Below are positions 32,836 to 44,289 of a DNA stretch of 64,000 nt, in pieces. The stretch comes from Platanthera guangdongensis (taxonomy: Eukaryota > Streptophyta > Magnoliopsida > Asparagales > Orchidaceae), in the NCBI GenBank assembly GCA_039583875.1, contig CM077152.1:20559538-20623537 (forward strand), read 5' to 3'. The translations under genes were made by a program, and so were the position numbers. Position 1 is the first letter of the stretch, and each line of letters starts with the position of its first letter. Under the pieces are notes generated by a model. That model was not told the DNA's origin. It saw only the letters and a list, made by a program, of their open reading frames with translations, and did not search any database.

Positions 32836-33150
32836 GAGTTCAGCTTCAGGCGTCGAGTTCAGCCCAAGCGTTGAGTGTCTGCTCAGGCATCGAGTTCAGC
32901 CCAGACGTCGAGTGCGTCGAGCTCATCTCCAGTCATCGAGTGCGTCGAGTTCAGCTCGAGGCGTCGAGTACGTCGAGTTCAGCTACAGGCGTCTAGTGCG
33001 TCGAGTTCAGCCTAGGCGTTGAGTGACTGCTCAGATGTTGAGTTCAGCCCAGACGTCGAGTGCGTCGAGTGAACTAACTCAGGCATTGAGTGTTTCTCCA
33101 AGCGTCGAGCCCAAGCTCCTGGCGTCGAGTTGCCCTGTTTGGTGTCGAGG
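32836..33150. repeat. Iterated GCGTCGAGTTCAGC words in K1 leader
   Basis: About 20 imperfect copies of a 14-20 base word (GCGTCGAGTTCAGC and variants with GCGTTGAGTG, CATCGAG) fill the untranslated leader between the LTR and gag. The K2 leader does not show the block. Confidence 0.8.
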
Positions 33151-33252
33151 GGGCCTGTCTGGCGTTGAGTGACCCTATTTTGGCATCGAGACATCCTGTT
33201 GTCGTTCAGTGCTTGTTGCTCCTGTGTTTTCTCTCTCATCGCCACCATAACA

Positions 33253-34098
33253 ATGATGAAGGGGAGCAATTTCTCGTCTCCGGTTCCAATGCTCAAATTG
33301 AAAAAGTTCACTGCAACAGAGTTTAATGATTGGAGGCTGAATACGCAATTTGGGATGAATTACCTGAATGTATTCTATACAGTCCAGTCTTATCATGCTG
33401 ACGTCATAGGAACTGATGATGAGGCACAGTGGGTTCACGATGAGGACTTCTGTCGCGAGTACCTGCTGAACTGTCTATCCTCCAGCCTGGCAAAAACGTA
33501 CTTCAAAACGCAGACTGCCAAGGAGATCTGGGAGGCACTGGAGGAGCACATAAGGCAAGAGGAGGACCTATTTAAAGCACACTCGGTGGATAAGTTTCAT
33601 TCCTTCACGTTCGACGAGCAGAAAGTAATTCTCCCTCAGGTATCGGAATTTGAAAACTTAGTTGATTACTTGCACTGTGAAAATATTTTTTTGCCCGATA
33701 GCTTTATTGTGGGCACGATTATTTATAAATTGCTTTTCACACGGTACAATTTCAAAACTGAAATACACCGTAAGAAGATGCAAGTTGGTTTGAATGACCT
33801 CAAGCGTTTTATACGCATTGAGGATGAGAACAACACAATGCACGCCTTAGAAATGCGATTTCAAGCTCAAAATGTGCGCCCCATCCTAAAAAGACCAAAC
33901 TTCCCCATAATAGCTCACAGGTTACAGACCGGAGTAAAAATATTAAAAAGTTTAAGGGCAAGTGTTTCAACTGTAACAAGTGGGGACACAGCGCATCTGA
34001 TTACATGTTCTATAAAAAGGAAAGAACCAGAGCACCACAAGAAGGCAACCAAGCCAAAATGGTTAGCCTTGCTGAGCCATCCGACTTTATTGCTATAG
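33253..34098 (+). pseudogene. gag: Copia K1 Gag
   Basis: ATG 33253 (two ATGs in tandem) starts a copia Gag: LKLKKFTATEFNDWRLNTQF, then AKTYFKTQTAKEIWEALEEH and FDEQKVILPQVSEFENLVDY. The match holds to about 33890. After that the reading frame is out of phase: the zinc-knuckle segment (CFNCNKWGHSASDY, last Cys changed) is coded near 33963-34010 in another frame. The protein is UBN2/Retrotran_gag type. The copy is inactive. Confidence 0.82.
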
Positions 34099-34690
34099 TT
34101 GGAAACACGAAGGCCAACACTGAGTGGTACCTGGATTCAGTGGCAATGTCAACGTTTGCAACAATGTTAATCTGATGACATGACTCACTGCTGCAAGAGA
34201 GTCTGTGACAGTGGCGAATGGCGAGACAGCTGACGTGCTGAACGTGGAGAACGCAATTTTGCTGCTATCCTCAGGTAAGACTTTAACCTTAAAGATTGTT
34301 AAATTCATTCTTTCATCAGCTGCTAATTTAGTTTCTATAATTTTATTGTGTGATGCTTCCATGTCTTTTACTTTTTGTAGCGGTAGAGTAACTCTGTCAG
34401 TTAACTCTCAGTATTTTGGATGTGTATACGTCCAAAATAGGATGTACTGACTAAGTCTAGCAAACGAGATAGTTCAACAAGTTCAAACAAATTTAGTTAG
34501 CCATAAAACTCTGCATGAGAGAAAATGACACGTGAAATATAAAAAAATGTTCAAAATAGCTAGAACTCAATAGATTACATTAGACAATAAAAAGTAACAT
34601 GAAAAATATGAAATGTGTGCTCAGATTAAAATCACTAGGAAAGTTTTTAGTGCGGTTACTAAAAGCACAACATCCCTAGAGATCATACAA
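34099..34690 (+). pseudogene. Copia K1 protease and pre-integrase remnant
   Basis: A degraded protease (EWYLDSVAMSTFA near 34110) is followed by a segment colinear with K2 41757-42135 (frame 34205-34450, then stops). Homology to K2 ends at about 34690; the rest of pol and the 3' LTR are lost. Confidence 0.75.
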
Positions 34691-35880
34691 TTGGTCCAAC
34701 CTATGTATACATGGGGTTGTGTTATAACTGAATTCTCATAGAATTGGTCCAACTTAAATTTAAATTTTGTTTGGTTGGGTTGCTGCTGTTGGAAAACTTC
34801 TAATTGTAAATGGAGTTTGAGAAAAATGTTTCTGAAAAACAGAATTTTGTTAAAAAAATTTTTGAGATAACCTAAGTTTGTAAAACAAAGTTTCGAAAAA
34901 AAATATTCGAGAGAAACAAAACTTTACATTGAAAAATATTTTGCTAGAATCACATAAACATACATACACACAACTAAAAGCACATGTACACAATCATACA
35001 CAACTAAAAAAAACAGTCATACACCATCATAAATCAATTCCAGTTGAAAAACAAAGCAGAGCCTTTCAATCAGTCTAAAACAATGATTTTTTTTAGAATC
35101 AATTCAGGTTACCAACTCCTCCATCAGCTATAAATCAACATCCTGAATCAATTCTATTTGTGAACAAAACAAAATACAAATCCCCACAAAATGCTGGCAT
35201 TCGACATCCCAAATCAAATTTAATAACAACAATCATCTTTAAATCTTACTGTGTTCTTCCAACTCCAGGCTGAATTCTAACCCATGCCCCCTGGCGAGGG
35301 ATGGGATTGAGGTCGAGGTTTCCAGCGGAGGAGCCAGGGAAGAGGCTGGCAATTATAGGATGTTCCGTGGTAGCGTAGATGCCGGGACTAGTGCATTTTG
35401 CAGCGGGCATATAGCCTCAGAAGAAATCATAGGGCGGCTGGAATCAGCGTGAGAGGAAGGCGTGGGTGAGGCAAATGACGGAAATGAGCATGAGCTGGCG
35501 GCGGGGCGGTGAACGGAGCCTTCCGCCCTCTGCAGACCCATGCGTCTGGACTGGAGAGGGAAACAATATTTACTCGATCAACCAAATCAAACACTGCTTT
35601 TTGCGTATATTTCATTTTCTTTTCCTTGAGCGGGAAATTAGAAGCAAACGCAAATTAATTTTGATGTAATAGCGAGTGCATTAAAAGTTAAATCTAATTA
35701 TTGCATCACATTTAAAAAAATTATTTTATATTCCCCTAATATATATAAATAAGATTATGAAAGAAGAGGGCGGTTTTGTAGTTGCTGTTTAGCATGCCCT
35801 TCATTTACAGGTTAATGTGTGACAGTGAGTGATGCTAGTTTGCGTGAATTGAGCCTGTGGGCTGCACGAGGAATATAAGG
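34691..35880. other. AT-rich non-coding DNA
   Basis: No gene or complete element recognised. A GC-richer patch at 35280-35540 has open frames on both strands of about 60 codons without a known domain. Confidence 0.5.
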
Positions 35881-36644
35881 ATCATGGACCCTACGTGGCG
35901 GAAGACGGACGGTCCCACTACGGGGCGGAGAGCATTCGTTTATGAAAAACCACGTGTCAAACGGAGGGCTCTTCAGCATCCCTAAACCTGTGACGGGGAA
36001 GGCAGGTGACGAGTCGGATGAATTGGTCAATAACTAATTTCACCCACCTTCGCTCACCCCGCACTCTACACGCCCGTCCCCCTTTTGCCCTTCCAAATTG
36101 TCGATATTCTCATGCGTGCCCATCCTCCCGGCGGGGCATGAATGCATGATCCAAAGTTCGCGGGGGTAATTTCGTCTGTCGGTAGTAAAAGTTTTGGTGG
36201 AAAAACTAAAGGGCACGGAGAGGGCAAGGATCTTGGAGTGGCGGGGGGGTTCGCCGACGTAGCCCCAAATTTCCAAATTTTGAAATGAGTTACCGACACG
36301 TGGAGGGGCAGGCGTTCACAGTCCACAGGTAACAGCCGGTTGCCCAGGGAGAGAGCGTCTTTAAGGTCTCACCCGTCGGCCTTATTATAATCATTTATGG
36401 GATATTATATGCTGTTTATTTAATCAAAGAAACGAAAAAGCATGCTAAGATATATATGCGTATATAAGAAGGAGATGGAATTGGTGCGCTTTTATTAGAG
36501 GATCCGAGTTGCACAGAAAGCTGGCGTTGTGTTCTGTTGCTGCCGGCGATTTGTCATAGCTCATAGCTTTTTGTGAGACCGCCTGCGTGCAATCCTCTTC
36601 GCCGGAAACTGAGTGCAGGGAGCGGAGCCCTAGCCGCCGCGGAG
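35881..36644 (+). promoter_or_regulatory. Probable promoter and 5' leader of the SCL8-like gene
   Basis: A TATA-like box TATATAAGAA lies at 36461-36470, about 175 bases before the chosen ATG. G-box cores CACGTG lie at 35951-35956 and 36297-36302, and an ACGTGG element near 35893. G-boxes bind bZIP and bHLH factors, often in abscisic acid or light responses; which applies here cannot be told. The leader would be about 150 bases and free of introns. Confidence 0.55.
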
Positions 36645-38459
36645 ATGGCCTCTGGGCTGCCGGGGCGTGATTTACGGGGAGGGTTTGTTTTCGGAGCTGG
36701 ATCCGCCGTCCAGGTGCCATACCAGCAGCGATCTGACGGCGGAGCGGCGATTGGAGCCGCTGGGCTCTTGAAGCGATCTCTGACGGAGATGGAGAGGCAG
36801 CAGCAGATGCAGCACGCCATCTATCTACGATCTGTGAGGCAAAAAACCCATCTATTCTCTTCTTCGCCGTTCTCTCGTGTTTCTTCTGCGGATCTTTCCG
36901 GCGCCTCCACCACAACGGCCTCTTCAATCCTGTCATCTCTTTCCTCTGCTTCTGTATCTACCCCCTTCGTGGGGCAGAGAGCTCCTAATTCTACCACTTG
37001 GTCTTTTCAGGAGCCGATTGCAACTGTTGTGTCCGATTCCCTTTCCAATTCCGAAAGCGAATCGACCATAGCGAATCGGCTCCTGGAACTGGAGCGTCAG
37101 TTACTTGAGGACGATGAGGAGGTTAGCATCTCCGGCTCTGCAGGGACGAATAACGACTGGAACGAGACGATGCAGAAGCTTATGTCTCCACCGCCTCCGC
37201 CGCCGCTGATCTCTCACGCGACGAATCAGAACTCCCTATCCCCCTCTCCGAGCACATCGACTTCTTCATCGTCCGGCTCTTCGTCCTCCTGCGCTCCACC
37301 GCCGGCCTCGCCGTCAAGGCAGATGCTTCTCGACACTGCCAAAGCAATCACGGATGGGAATCATGAAATTGTTGCGGCGAACCTTCCCGTTTTGAAGAAG
37401 AAGTCGAATATCCATGGAGATCCTGACCAACGGCTTACGGCAATGATGGTCACCGCGCTCGAGTCTCGCATCAACCCGGCGCCGCCGGGAAATTCCCTTC
37501 CAGGCGCCGATGTCTGCAGTGCAGATCACCAGACGGCCTATCACATGCTCTACGAGGTCTCTCCTTGCTTCAAGCTGGGACTCATGGCTGCAAATCTAGC
37601 CATTCTGGAAGCTACTAAAGACCAACCCAAAATCCACATCATCGATTTCGACATCGGACAGGGCGGTCAGCTGGCTTCCCTCATCCACCTCATGTCCGAG
37701 CGTCGCCGCCAGTGCTCCCCGGCGAGACCCCCGCCATGTTTAAAGATCACGGCTGTCTGCGACCTCAGTTTCCCCCTCAACTCCGTTCCTTCCGCCGGAG
37801 GCACCAATCTCACCCTTGTCGGCGACCGGCTCGCTAAACTAGCAGAACATCTTGGGGTTGGTCTCCTCTTCAGCATCGTCAGCGGCAGAACCCGAGAACT
37901 CAACCACGCCACTCTCCTCTGCGAATCCGGCGAAGCCCTCGCGGTTAACTTTCCTTTCTTCCTATCCCGAATTGCCGACGAAAGCGTTTCTCCGGCGAAT
38001 CCCCGCGACGAGCTTCTCCGGCGAGTAAAGTCTCTTTCCCCGCGGATAGTGACGCTGACGGAGCAGGAGATGAACGGCAACACCGCCCCCTTCGCCACGC
38101 GGTTCGCCGAAGCCAGCGCGCACTACGGCGCGCTGCTGGAGTCGCTCGACGCCACCGCTTCCCGGGAAAGCGTCGAACGCGCTCGGATCGAGTCCTGTCT
38201 CGGCCGGAAGGCGGCCAACTCCATCGCCATGGACGGCGCTGACCGAGTCGAGCGCTGCGAGGTTTACGGCAAGTGGAGAGCGCGGATGGGGATGGCCGGA
38301 TTTAATTCCGTTCCGATCGGTTCGTCCATTTCTGATCTGGTGAAGCTCCGGCTCGCCTCTTACAAGAACAATCCGGGGTTCACTCTCAAAGAGGAGACCG
38401 CGTGGATTGGCTGTGGTTGGATGGGCAGAGTGCTCACCGTGACTTCCACGTGGCGTTAG
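36645..38459 (+). CDS. SCL8: GRAS transcription factor, SCARECROW-LIKE 8 type
   Basis: A single exon codes for 604 residues. The frame is open from an ATG at 36573, but the ATG at 36645 (ggagATGGcc) gives the N-terminus MASGLPG typical of SCL8 proteins and is preferred. The N-terminal 220 residues are Ser/Pro/Gln-rich, with SCL8-like landmarks LLKRSLTEMERQQQMQ, YLRSVR and NRLLELERQLLEDDEE. The GRAS domain fills about residues 225-604: leucine heptad I (LLDTAKAITDGNHE), the VHIID-type motif IHIIDFDIGQGGQ (from residue 330), leucine heptad II, PFYRE region, RVERCEVYGKWRARMGMAGF and the SAW end WIGCGWMGRVLTVTSTWR. GRAS proteins act in the nucleus as transcriptional regulators. The length is normal and I see no break. 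It is the only intact host gene in the window. Confidence 0.93.
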   Translation: MASGLPGRDLRGGFVFGAGSAVQVPYQQRSDGGAAIGAAGLLKRSLTEMERQQQMQHAIYLRSVRQKTHLFSSSPFSRVSSADLSGASTTTASSILSSLSSASVSTPFVGQRAPNSTTWSFQEPIATVVSDSLSNSESESTIANRLLELERQLLEDDEEVSISGSAGTNNDWNETMQKLMSPPPPPPLISHATNQNSLSPSPSTSTSSSSGSSSSCAPPPASPSRQMLLDTAKAITDGNHEIVAANLPVLKKKSNIHGDPDQRLTAMMVTALESRINPAPPGNSLPGADVCSADHQTAYHMLYEVSPCFKLGLMAANLAILEATKDQPKIHIIDFDIGQGGQLASLIHLMSERRRQCSPARPPPCLKITAVCDLSFPLNSVPSAGGTNLTLVGDRLAKLAEHLGVGLLFSIVSGRTRELNHATLLCESGEALAVNFPFFLSRIADESVSPANPRDELLRRVKSLSPRIVTLTEQEMNGNTAPFATRFAEASAHYGALLESLDATASRESVERARIESCLGRKAANSIAMDGADRVERCEVYGKWRARMGMAGFNSVPIGSSISDLVKLRLASYKNNPGFTLKEETAWIGCGWMGRVLTVTSTWR

Positions 38460-38542
38460 TCGGAGGTCAGTAATAACTACCACAAATCACAGGATCAACA
38501 AAATTTAACTTTCAGCCCTAGCCCTACAGTAGAGAGGTTATT

Positions 38543-38548
38543 AATAAA
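38543..38548 (+). terminator. Possible polyadenylation signal of the SCL8-like gene
   Basis: AATAAA about 85 bases after the stop codon, in AT-rich DNA. Confidence 0.5.
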
Positions 38549-41101
38549 ACTAATTAATTATGCGAACTTTTATTTCCAATTTATGTAGATTAGTGATGAT
38601 ATCTGAATATATTTATATTTATATTTAATATATTGGATATTTATTCATGGCTTTGAAGATATTCTGCTGCCATGATGAATTGTACGGCAATTTATGTGGT
38701 GTAATATTTCATATTTGGCGAGATTGGGAATAATCTAATTCTGGGGATATCGGTGGGAAAGGGCAGGGCGTTTTTGGTAAAATGTTGCATCCGTGTGCAC
38801 GAAAGAGGTGGCCGGCTGCGTGCATACTAATCCGCCAAGTGATTGTTGACAGCATCACTGTTGTAATTGCGGGATTACAATAGAAATTCTCCACGTGTCG
38901 TATGATGACTGGGTTACTTCTAAGTTTGAGGTTTTCAGCTGCTACGGCTGACAGCAGGGCTTTTTAGTTTAGGTTGTTCAAGGAGTCCAACTGAAATCGC
39001 GCTGTATGAAAGTGACTTGGCGGGCGGGCGGGCCTGCCATGTTGGCCCGCTTTTCACTCTCAATATAGTTTTCTTCCGATTGGAAGTGAGATGGGGTGGT
39101 TAACAGTCGAGGTTCTCCGGTTCACTCATATTTTTGCTTCGATTTGGGAGTAATTTTCTCGACCAAAAAGCCATGTGTTAAAAAATACCATTCGAGTTAT
39201 TTTATCAAAGAAATGAAAATTGAATAACTCATATTCATTCAATAGTCTTATAGTCCTATTTTAATATCATGAATATCTTGAGTTTTTTCTTTTTGACATA
39301 GTATACATGTGTTTACTCACATATATATAGATATATATATATATATATTAACGCAAGGGGAATGAGCCTGACTATGCATAACATTTGGCTTTAATACTTT
39401 TCTTGTGAATAGTATTATGATGGTGAAAACATATGAGCTTGTAAATAAGGCGCTTCAATCATTGTACAACTCATGGGTATTGACATGTTTTGTTTACACA
39501 GTCTTTTCATGTTGAAAGTGATTTAAAAATAATATTATAATAATCTAATAACAAATAAATCATTGTAATAAATTTGATGGTATCATTGTGGAATCTCACA
39601 TTGTTTGATATGTTCTTTACTCATACATTTGACTTAATCGTTGTATTTTTTTACTACAAAAAATAATTTTTAGATGAAATTATTAGAACATGTCGCTCGG
39701 GCTTGGTCTTTGGAATGGCCGTAACTATATTCGTGCAACTGTCGAGCACGAATGTAATGTTGTGTTACCTGTGGATGTGTTGTTGACACGAGTAGAAGTA
39801 TCGAACAAGTTGGAGGTGTTTGTCGTTGTAAACCAGACAGTGTTTGTATTTTTTCCGTTCTTGAACCAAATTAATTAACTTGAACTGATTGGGAGTTTCA
39901 CTTTTCCGCTATAAATAGAGCCCTTGGGGTCTAGGGATTCAGGGACCTGAAGGGGGAGCAACCCTACCAACCATTGGGAGGGTTGGGAAGGAGGGGCACT
40001 AACGGCGGGTCAATGATCTGATGGCAGAGGTCGGTCGAAGAAAGGGAAACTCATAGGCAGCGGCTGGATGGATTTACGCACACAAGCTGTTGCATGCGTG
40101 TAACATCCCTGAACTTCATATAATATAGCATGGGTTTTGTCGTGTCCCACGTCATATAATATCCACAAATTTAAAATGCTAATAAATGGTACAAAAAAGA
40201 AACTACAACTTATTAGGGTTGTAGATTTTAAACTACAGCAAAAGCTAAAACCATCTCTCTATTGTATTTGAATTTTCACCACTACAGAAAATAAGTACAA
40301 AAATAAAATTTGGCCTTAGAGCCTTACATCACTTTCAATTAGTGTACACACTTGTTGCGGGTCAACTCAATGCTCTGGTAGACAGGTCAAAATCAAGCCG
40401 TCTTAACTCTGGAGTGGTCGGGTGCGCAAGCAGTTAAAGTTGTATGAGACGGCTGTCAAGAGTTTCTTTAACGTGGAAAACCTCAAAATGAGGTAAAAAA
40501 ATCGCGTGGTCGTTCGGGAATGTGCTGACAAAGATCCACTATCCTTTTCTTGTTACAGCAGATGTAGAGAACTTGACGGCGACAGTCCGCCTCTTAGAAC
40601 AGTTACAGAGAGAGCGAGAGAAGCTCCGAGGGTGACATGCCACCGCTCATGGAACTAATTTTTTCCACTTGTACAGTGGGGAGCAAGGCGATCGTCGTGC
40701 TTTTGAAACTTCTGTCTTTGCTCGAAAGCTAGATCAGTGCGCTCGACATGATCTGTAATTAATCTGTGATTTGTCTCTTATTGCAAGAAGAGTCTGATAC
40801 AATGTGTTCATTGCAGGGAGCAGGACACAGTGCACATGGTGAAATGTGTGTGGAGTGCGAGGTGCACTTAATGCAATGCACACAAAGTGAATTGTGTCAG
40901 GAGTGCAATGTGTGTGGTGAAATCCTCAAGGGATCTTTCAAGGACTCTGAGAGATCTTCAAGGGATCTTCAAAGATCTTCAAGAATTTCTTCAAGCGCAC
41001 TGAGAGGTCTTTGAAGGATTTTTTAGTAGTCATCTTGTGTGTAGGAGGCGAGATGAAATGAAAAGAGAGTATGAGACCCCTTTTATAGTTTTTTGAGGGT
41101 G
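38549..41101. other. Non-coding DNA between the GRAS gene and K2
   Basis: AT-rich, without a convincing gene. An (AT)n run lies at about 39320-39350. Two pieces look like old LTR debris: CGCTATAAATAGAGCCC near 39910, and TGTAACATCCC near 40101, which resembles the start of S1 and S2. A short degenerate repeat of ATCTTCAAGG words is at 40925-40990. The 60-80 codon frames here have no known domain. Confidence 0.5.
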
Positions 41102-41106
41102 ACATT

Positions 41107-41281
41107 TGTTAATGTATATTTGGACAATTAACGGGTTCAGAGGCTTAACGGGTCGGTTCGGATACACTGATATCTGATACTCGTAGATACTCCTAGGGTT
41201 TGCCTATTTATACCCACCTAGGGGCAACAGATAGGTGATTCCACTATGATCACCATCTGGATGCTTTAAGCGACACTTTCA
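41107..41281 (+). mobile_element. 5' LTR of K2
   Basis: TGTTAATGTATATTTGGAC...GCGACACTTTCA, 175 bp, matching the K1 LTR and the K2 3' LTR. A TATA-like CCTATTTATACCC lies inside. Confidence 0.88.
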
Positions 41282-41756
41282 TTCTCAACGTGGCTGCCCC
41301 GTCGCTCTGTATATCCCGCTGGTTTTTGGTTCCCCCTCTCCCGATTACTCAAACCCGCCGCCACTGTTTCGATCCATTTTTCTTTCTCTCCCAATCGCTC
41401 ATAGCCGCCGCCTGGAGGAAAGTGCAAAAAGAAAAACTAGTCGTCGTTGTTGTCGATCAGTAGAAGAAGGGATAATTTTTCGTAGCTATTAGTGATCAGG
41501 ACAGAGTAAGAGCCGGCCGCCGCTGCAATCGAGAGTAAGAAGCCCGTCGTCAAACTCATATCCTTCATCTAGTCCCAGCGTCGATCGTGAGGACGAGCGT
41601 TAGCTTTTTCTTCCCGTTTTGTGATTCCCCCGCCTCTGCTTCTACAAGATCCAGTCTCTGTCACTGCCTCGATCTAGAAGGAGTTAACGCCACGGCCTGG
41701 AGGTTCTGGCCACCGGGTTTTCTGGAGGAGTTACATACATTCCTTCATTAAAGAAC
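41282..41756 (+). other. K2 leader and gag deletion junction
   Basis: A GC-rich leader without a recognisable gag is followed, from 41757, by mid-protease sequence. At the junction a 15-bp word TACATTCCTTCATTA occurs at 41736-41750 and again at 41763-41777, which suggests the deletion or a slippage happened there. Confidence 0.6.
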
Positions 41757-44217
41757 GTTAAATACATTCCTTCATTAGCTGCTAATTTAATGTCTATAAG
41801 TTTGTTATGTGATGTTGACATGTCTTTTACTTTTTATATCGGTAGAGTAACACTGTCAGTTAACTCTCATTATTTTGGATGTGCATACATCCAAAATAGA
41901 ATGTACCGACTAAGTCTAGCAAACGAGATAGTTCAACAAGTTCAAACAAACTTAATTAGCCTTAAAACTCTACATGAGAGACTAGGACACGTGAACTATA
42001 AGAAAGTATTTCAAATAGTTAGAACTCACCAGATCATATTAGACACTAAAAACTAACCTAAGAAATGTGAAGTGTGTGTTCAGACTAAGATCACTAGGAA
42101 ACATTTTAGTGCGGTTACTAAGAGCACAACACCCATAGAGCTTATTCATTCCGACATATGTGACTTTAAAAGTTTTATCACCAGAGGGGGGAAGGAAATA
42201 TATGATCACATTTATAGATAACTGCTCCAGGTTCTGCCACATTTATCTTATGAAAACTACAGATGAAGTGTTTGAAAAGTTCCGTTTTTTCAAAAGTAGG
42301 ATAGAAAACCAACTAGACATGAAGATAAAAAAAAGTTTAGAAGTGATAGAGGAGGAGAATATGTGTCTAGTGAGTTCAGATATTTTCTTATCTCTCAAGA
42401 AATCATAGCAAAAACTAATGCTCTTTACTCATCTCAATCGAATGGTATAGCGGAGAGAAAAAATAGAACGTTAACAGAAATATTGAATTTTATGCTCCTT
42501 ACTGTTGGCATGCCTACTGCTTATTGGAGAAAAGCAGTTTTAACTTCAAAGCTCATTCTGAACAAAATTCCTCATGCAAAGTTAGAGGTCACATCCTACG
42601 AGTTTTGGTTTAAGAGACCTCTGACAATAACTAGACCTAAGACCTGGGGTTGTATAGCCTATATTAGGATTTTCATTAGGCCTAGGACCAACACGTGTGT
42701 CTACTTAGGTTGTGTTAAGGATAATGTTGTAGATAGATTCTTAGAGACTTCTAATAATATAATTATAAAATCTAGGGATGCAGTGTTCTTTGAAGGTAAA
42801 TTTCTTAGAGATAAGAATCTGTCACTCTTAAGTATACAAGCAACTATTATTATGGAAAATCATGACTTAGTACCAAGCACCTCCTATTTAGTTTCAGTAG
42901 ACAATAGTGGCCTAGAATCTAGAAGGTCTTCAATGAGAGAGAGAACTCTCAGAACCTTTGGTAGTTATTTTGTCACTTACCACGTTGAGGCTGATCCATC
43001 CATTTATAAGGAAACGATAAGATCAAGGGATTCACTACTCTAGAAAGAGACCATTGATAAAAAGATGAATTCTCTGCTTTAGAACAACACCTAGACGTTA
43101 GTTGATAAGCCAAAATGGGCTAAAACTATGGAGTGTAAGTCAGTTCTGAAAAAGAAACTCAATCATGATGGTAGCGTAGCTAAGCATAAAGCATGCATGG
43201 TGGCTAAAGGTTTCACACAAGTCAGTGAGGTGGATTACTTTGATGTATATTCACCAGTATGTCACTTAGCAATCATTATGATCCTCCTTGTCATTGCATC
43301 TATTGAGAATTTTATTGTTCATCAAATGAATGTTAAGACTGCGTTTTTGAACGGAGATCTGACTGAAGAAATATACATGAGTCAACATGAAAGTTTCATA
43401 GTAAAAGATCATGAAAATAAGATCTGTAAGTTAATCGAGTCACTATACGGACTAAAACAAGCACCAAAATTATGACATGAGAAGTTTGACTATAGTATAA
43501 AGAACATGAGATTCGTGTCGAGTCTCTCTCATAAATGTCTTTACATACGTCATATATCAAATAAAGTCGTTATAATATTTGGTATGCGAATGATATGCTG
43601 ATTCTTAGTTCTGATCAATCTTAATTTGATGACGTTAAATCAGGACTAATGAAAGAGTTTAGAATTAAAAACCTCGGTGTAGCTGAAACTGTACTAGGCA
43701 TGCAAGTAAGTTTTGAGAAAAATGACATTTTCCTAAGTCAAAACCACTACATAAAATTCATGTTGGATACGTGAGGATATAGTGAAAGTAGAGCATTAGA
43801 GACACCATACGATTATAACAACCGCTTAAAGCCCAATAAAAGAGCTGCGGTTAGTCAGTTAGATTATGATAAATTGTTTGGTAGTTTCATGTATGCTCTG
43901 GTCTGCACTAGACCTGACATAATCCTTACGGTCGGTATGTTAAGTAGATTTAATAGTAATCCTAGTCAAGACCATTGGAATGCCCTCGATAGGCTAATGA
44001 GATACCTAAAGCACACTCAAAAGTATGCTTTATGTTATCATGGTCATCCTCCAGTTCTTGAAGGATATTTTGATGCATCATGATGCTCAAAAATAAACGA
44101 CAGCAAGTCCACTAGTGGATTTATATTCACACTAGGAGGAGCAGCTATAGCATGGAAGTTCAAGAGAAAATCTTGTATTCCACTATCTTTTATGGAATCC
44201 TAACTCTACGCTCTAGC
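41757..44217 (+). pseudogene. pol: K2 pol: pre-integrase, integrase, RT and start of RNase H
   Basis: Fragments in order: pre-integrase (LHERLGHVNYKKVFQI near 41972), integrase Asp region (ITFIDNCSRFCHIYLMK), Glu region (SQSNGIAERKNRTLTE near 42430), RT (KHKACMVAKGFTQVSEVDYF near 43180, NVKTAFLNGDLTEEIYM near 43335, ESLYGLKQAPKL near 43440). The RT active site reads YANDM near 43580-43595, not YVDD. RNase H begins with RPDIILTVGMLSRF and ends with SKSTSGFIFTLGG at the S2 insertion. At least six stops or shifts interrupt it. Confidence 0.85.
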
Positions 44218-44289
44218 TGTAACACCCCAGATTTTTGCAAGAGGTTCATTCTGCAGTTCTGGAAAATTTTTGTGTTTCTGGCAGGAGGC

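Noticed and set aside
36573..36644. Upstream ATG of the GRAS frame as the start
   Set aside because: The 24 added residues do not resemble SCL8 N-termini, while the ATG at 36645 has good context and gives MASG as in the family.
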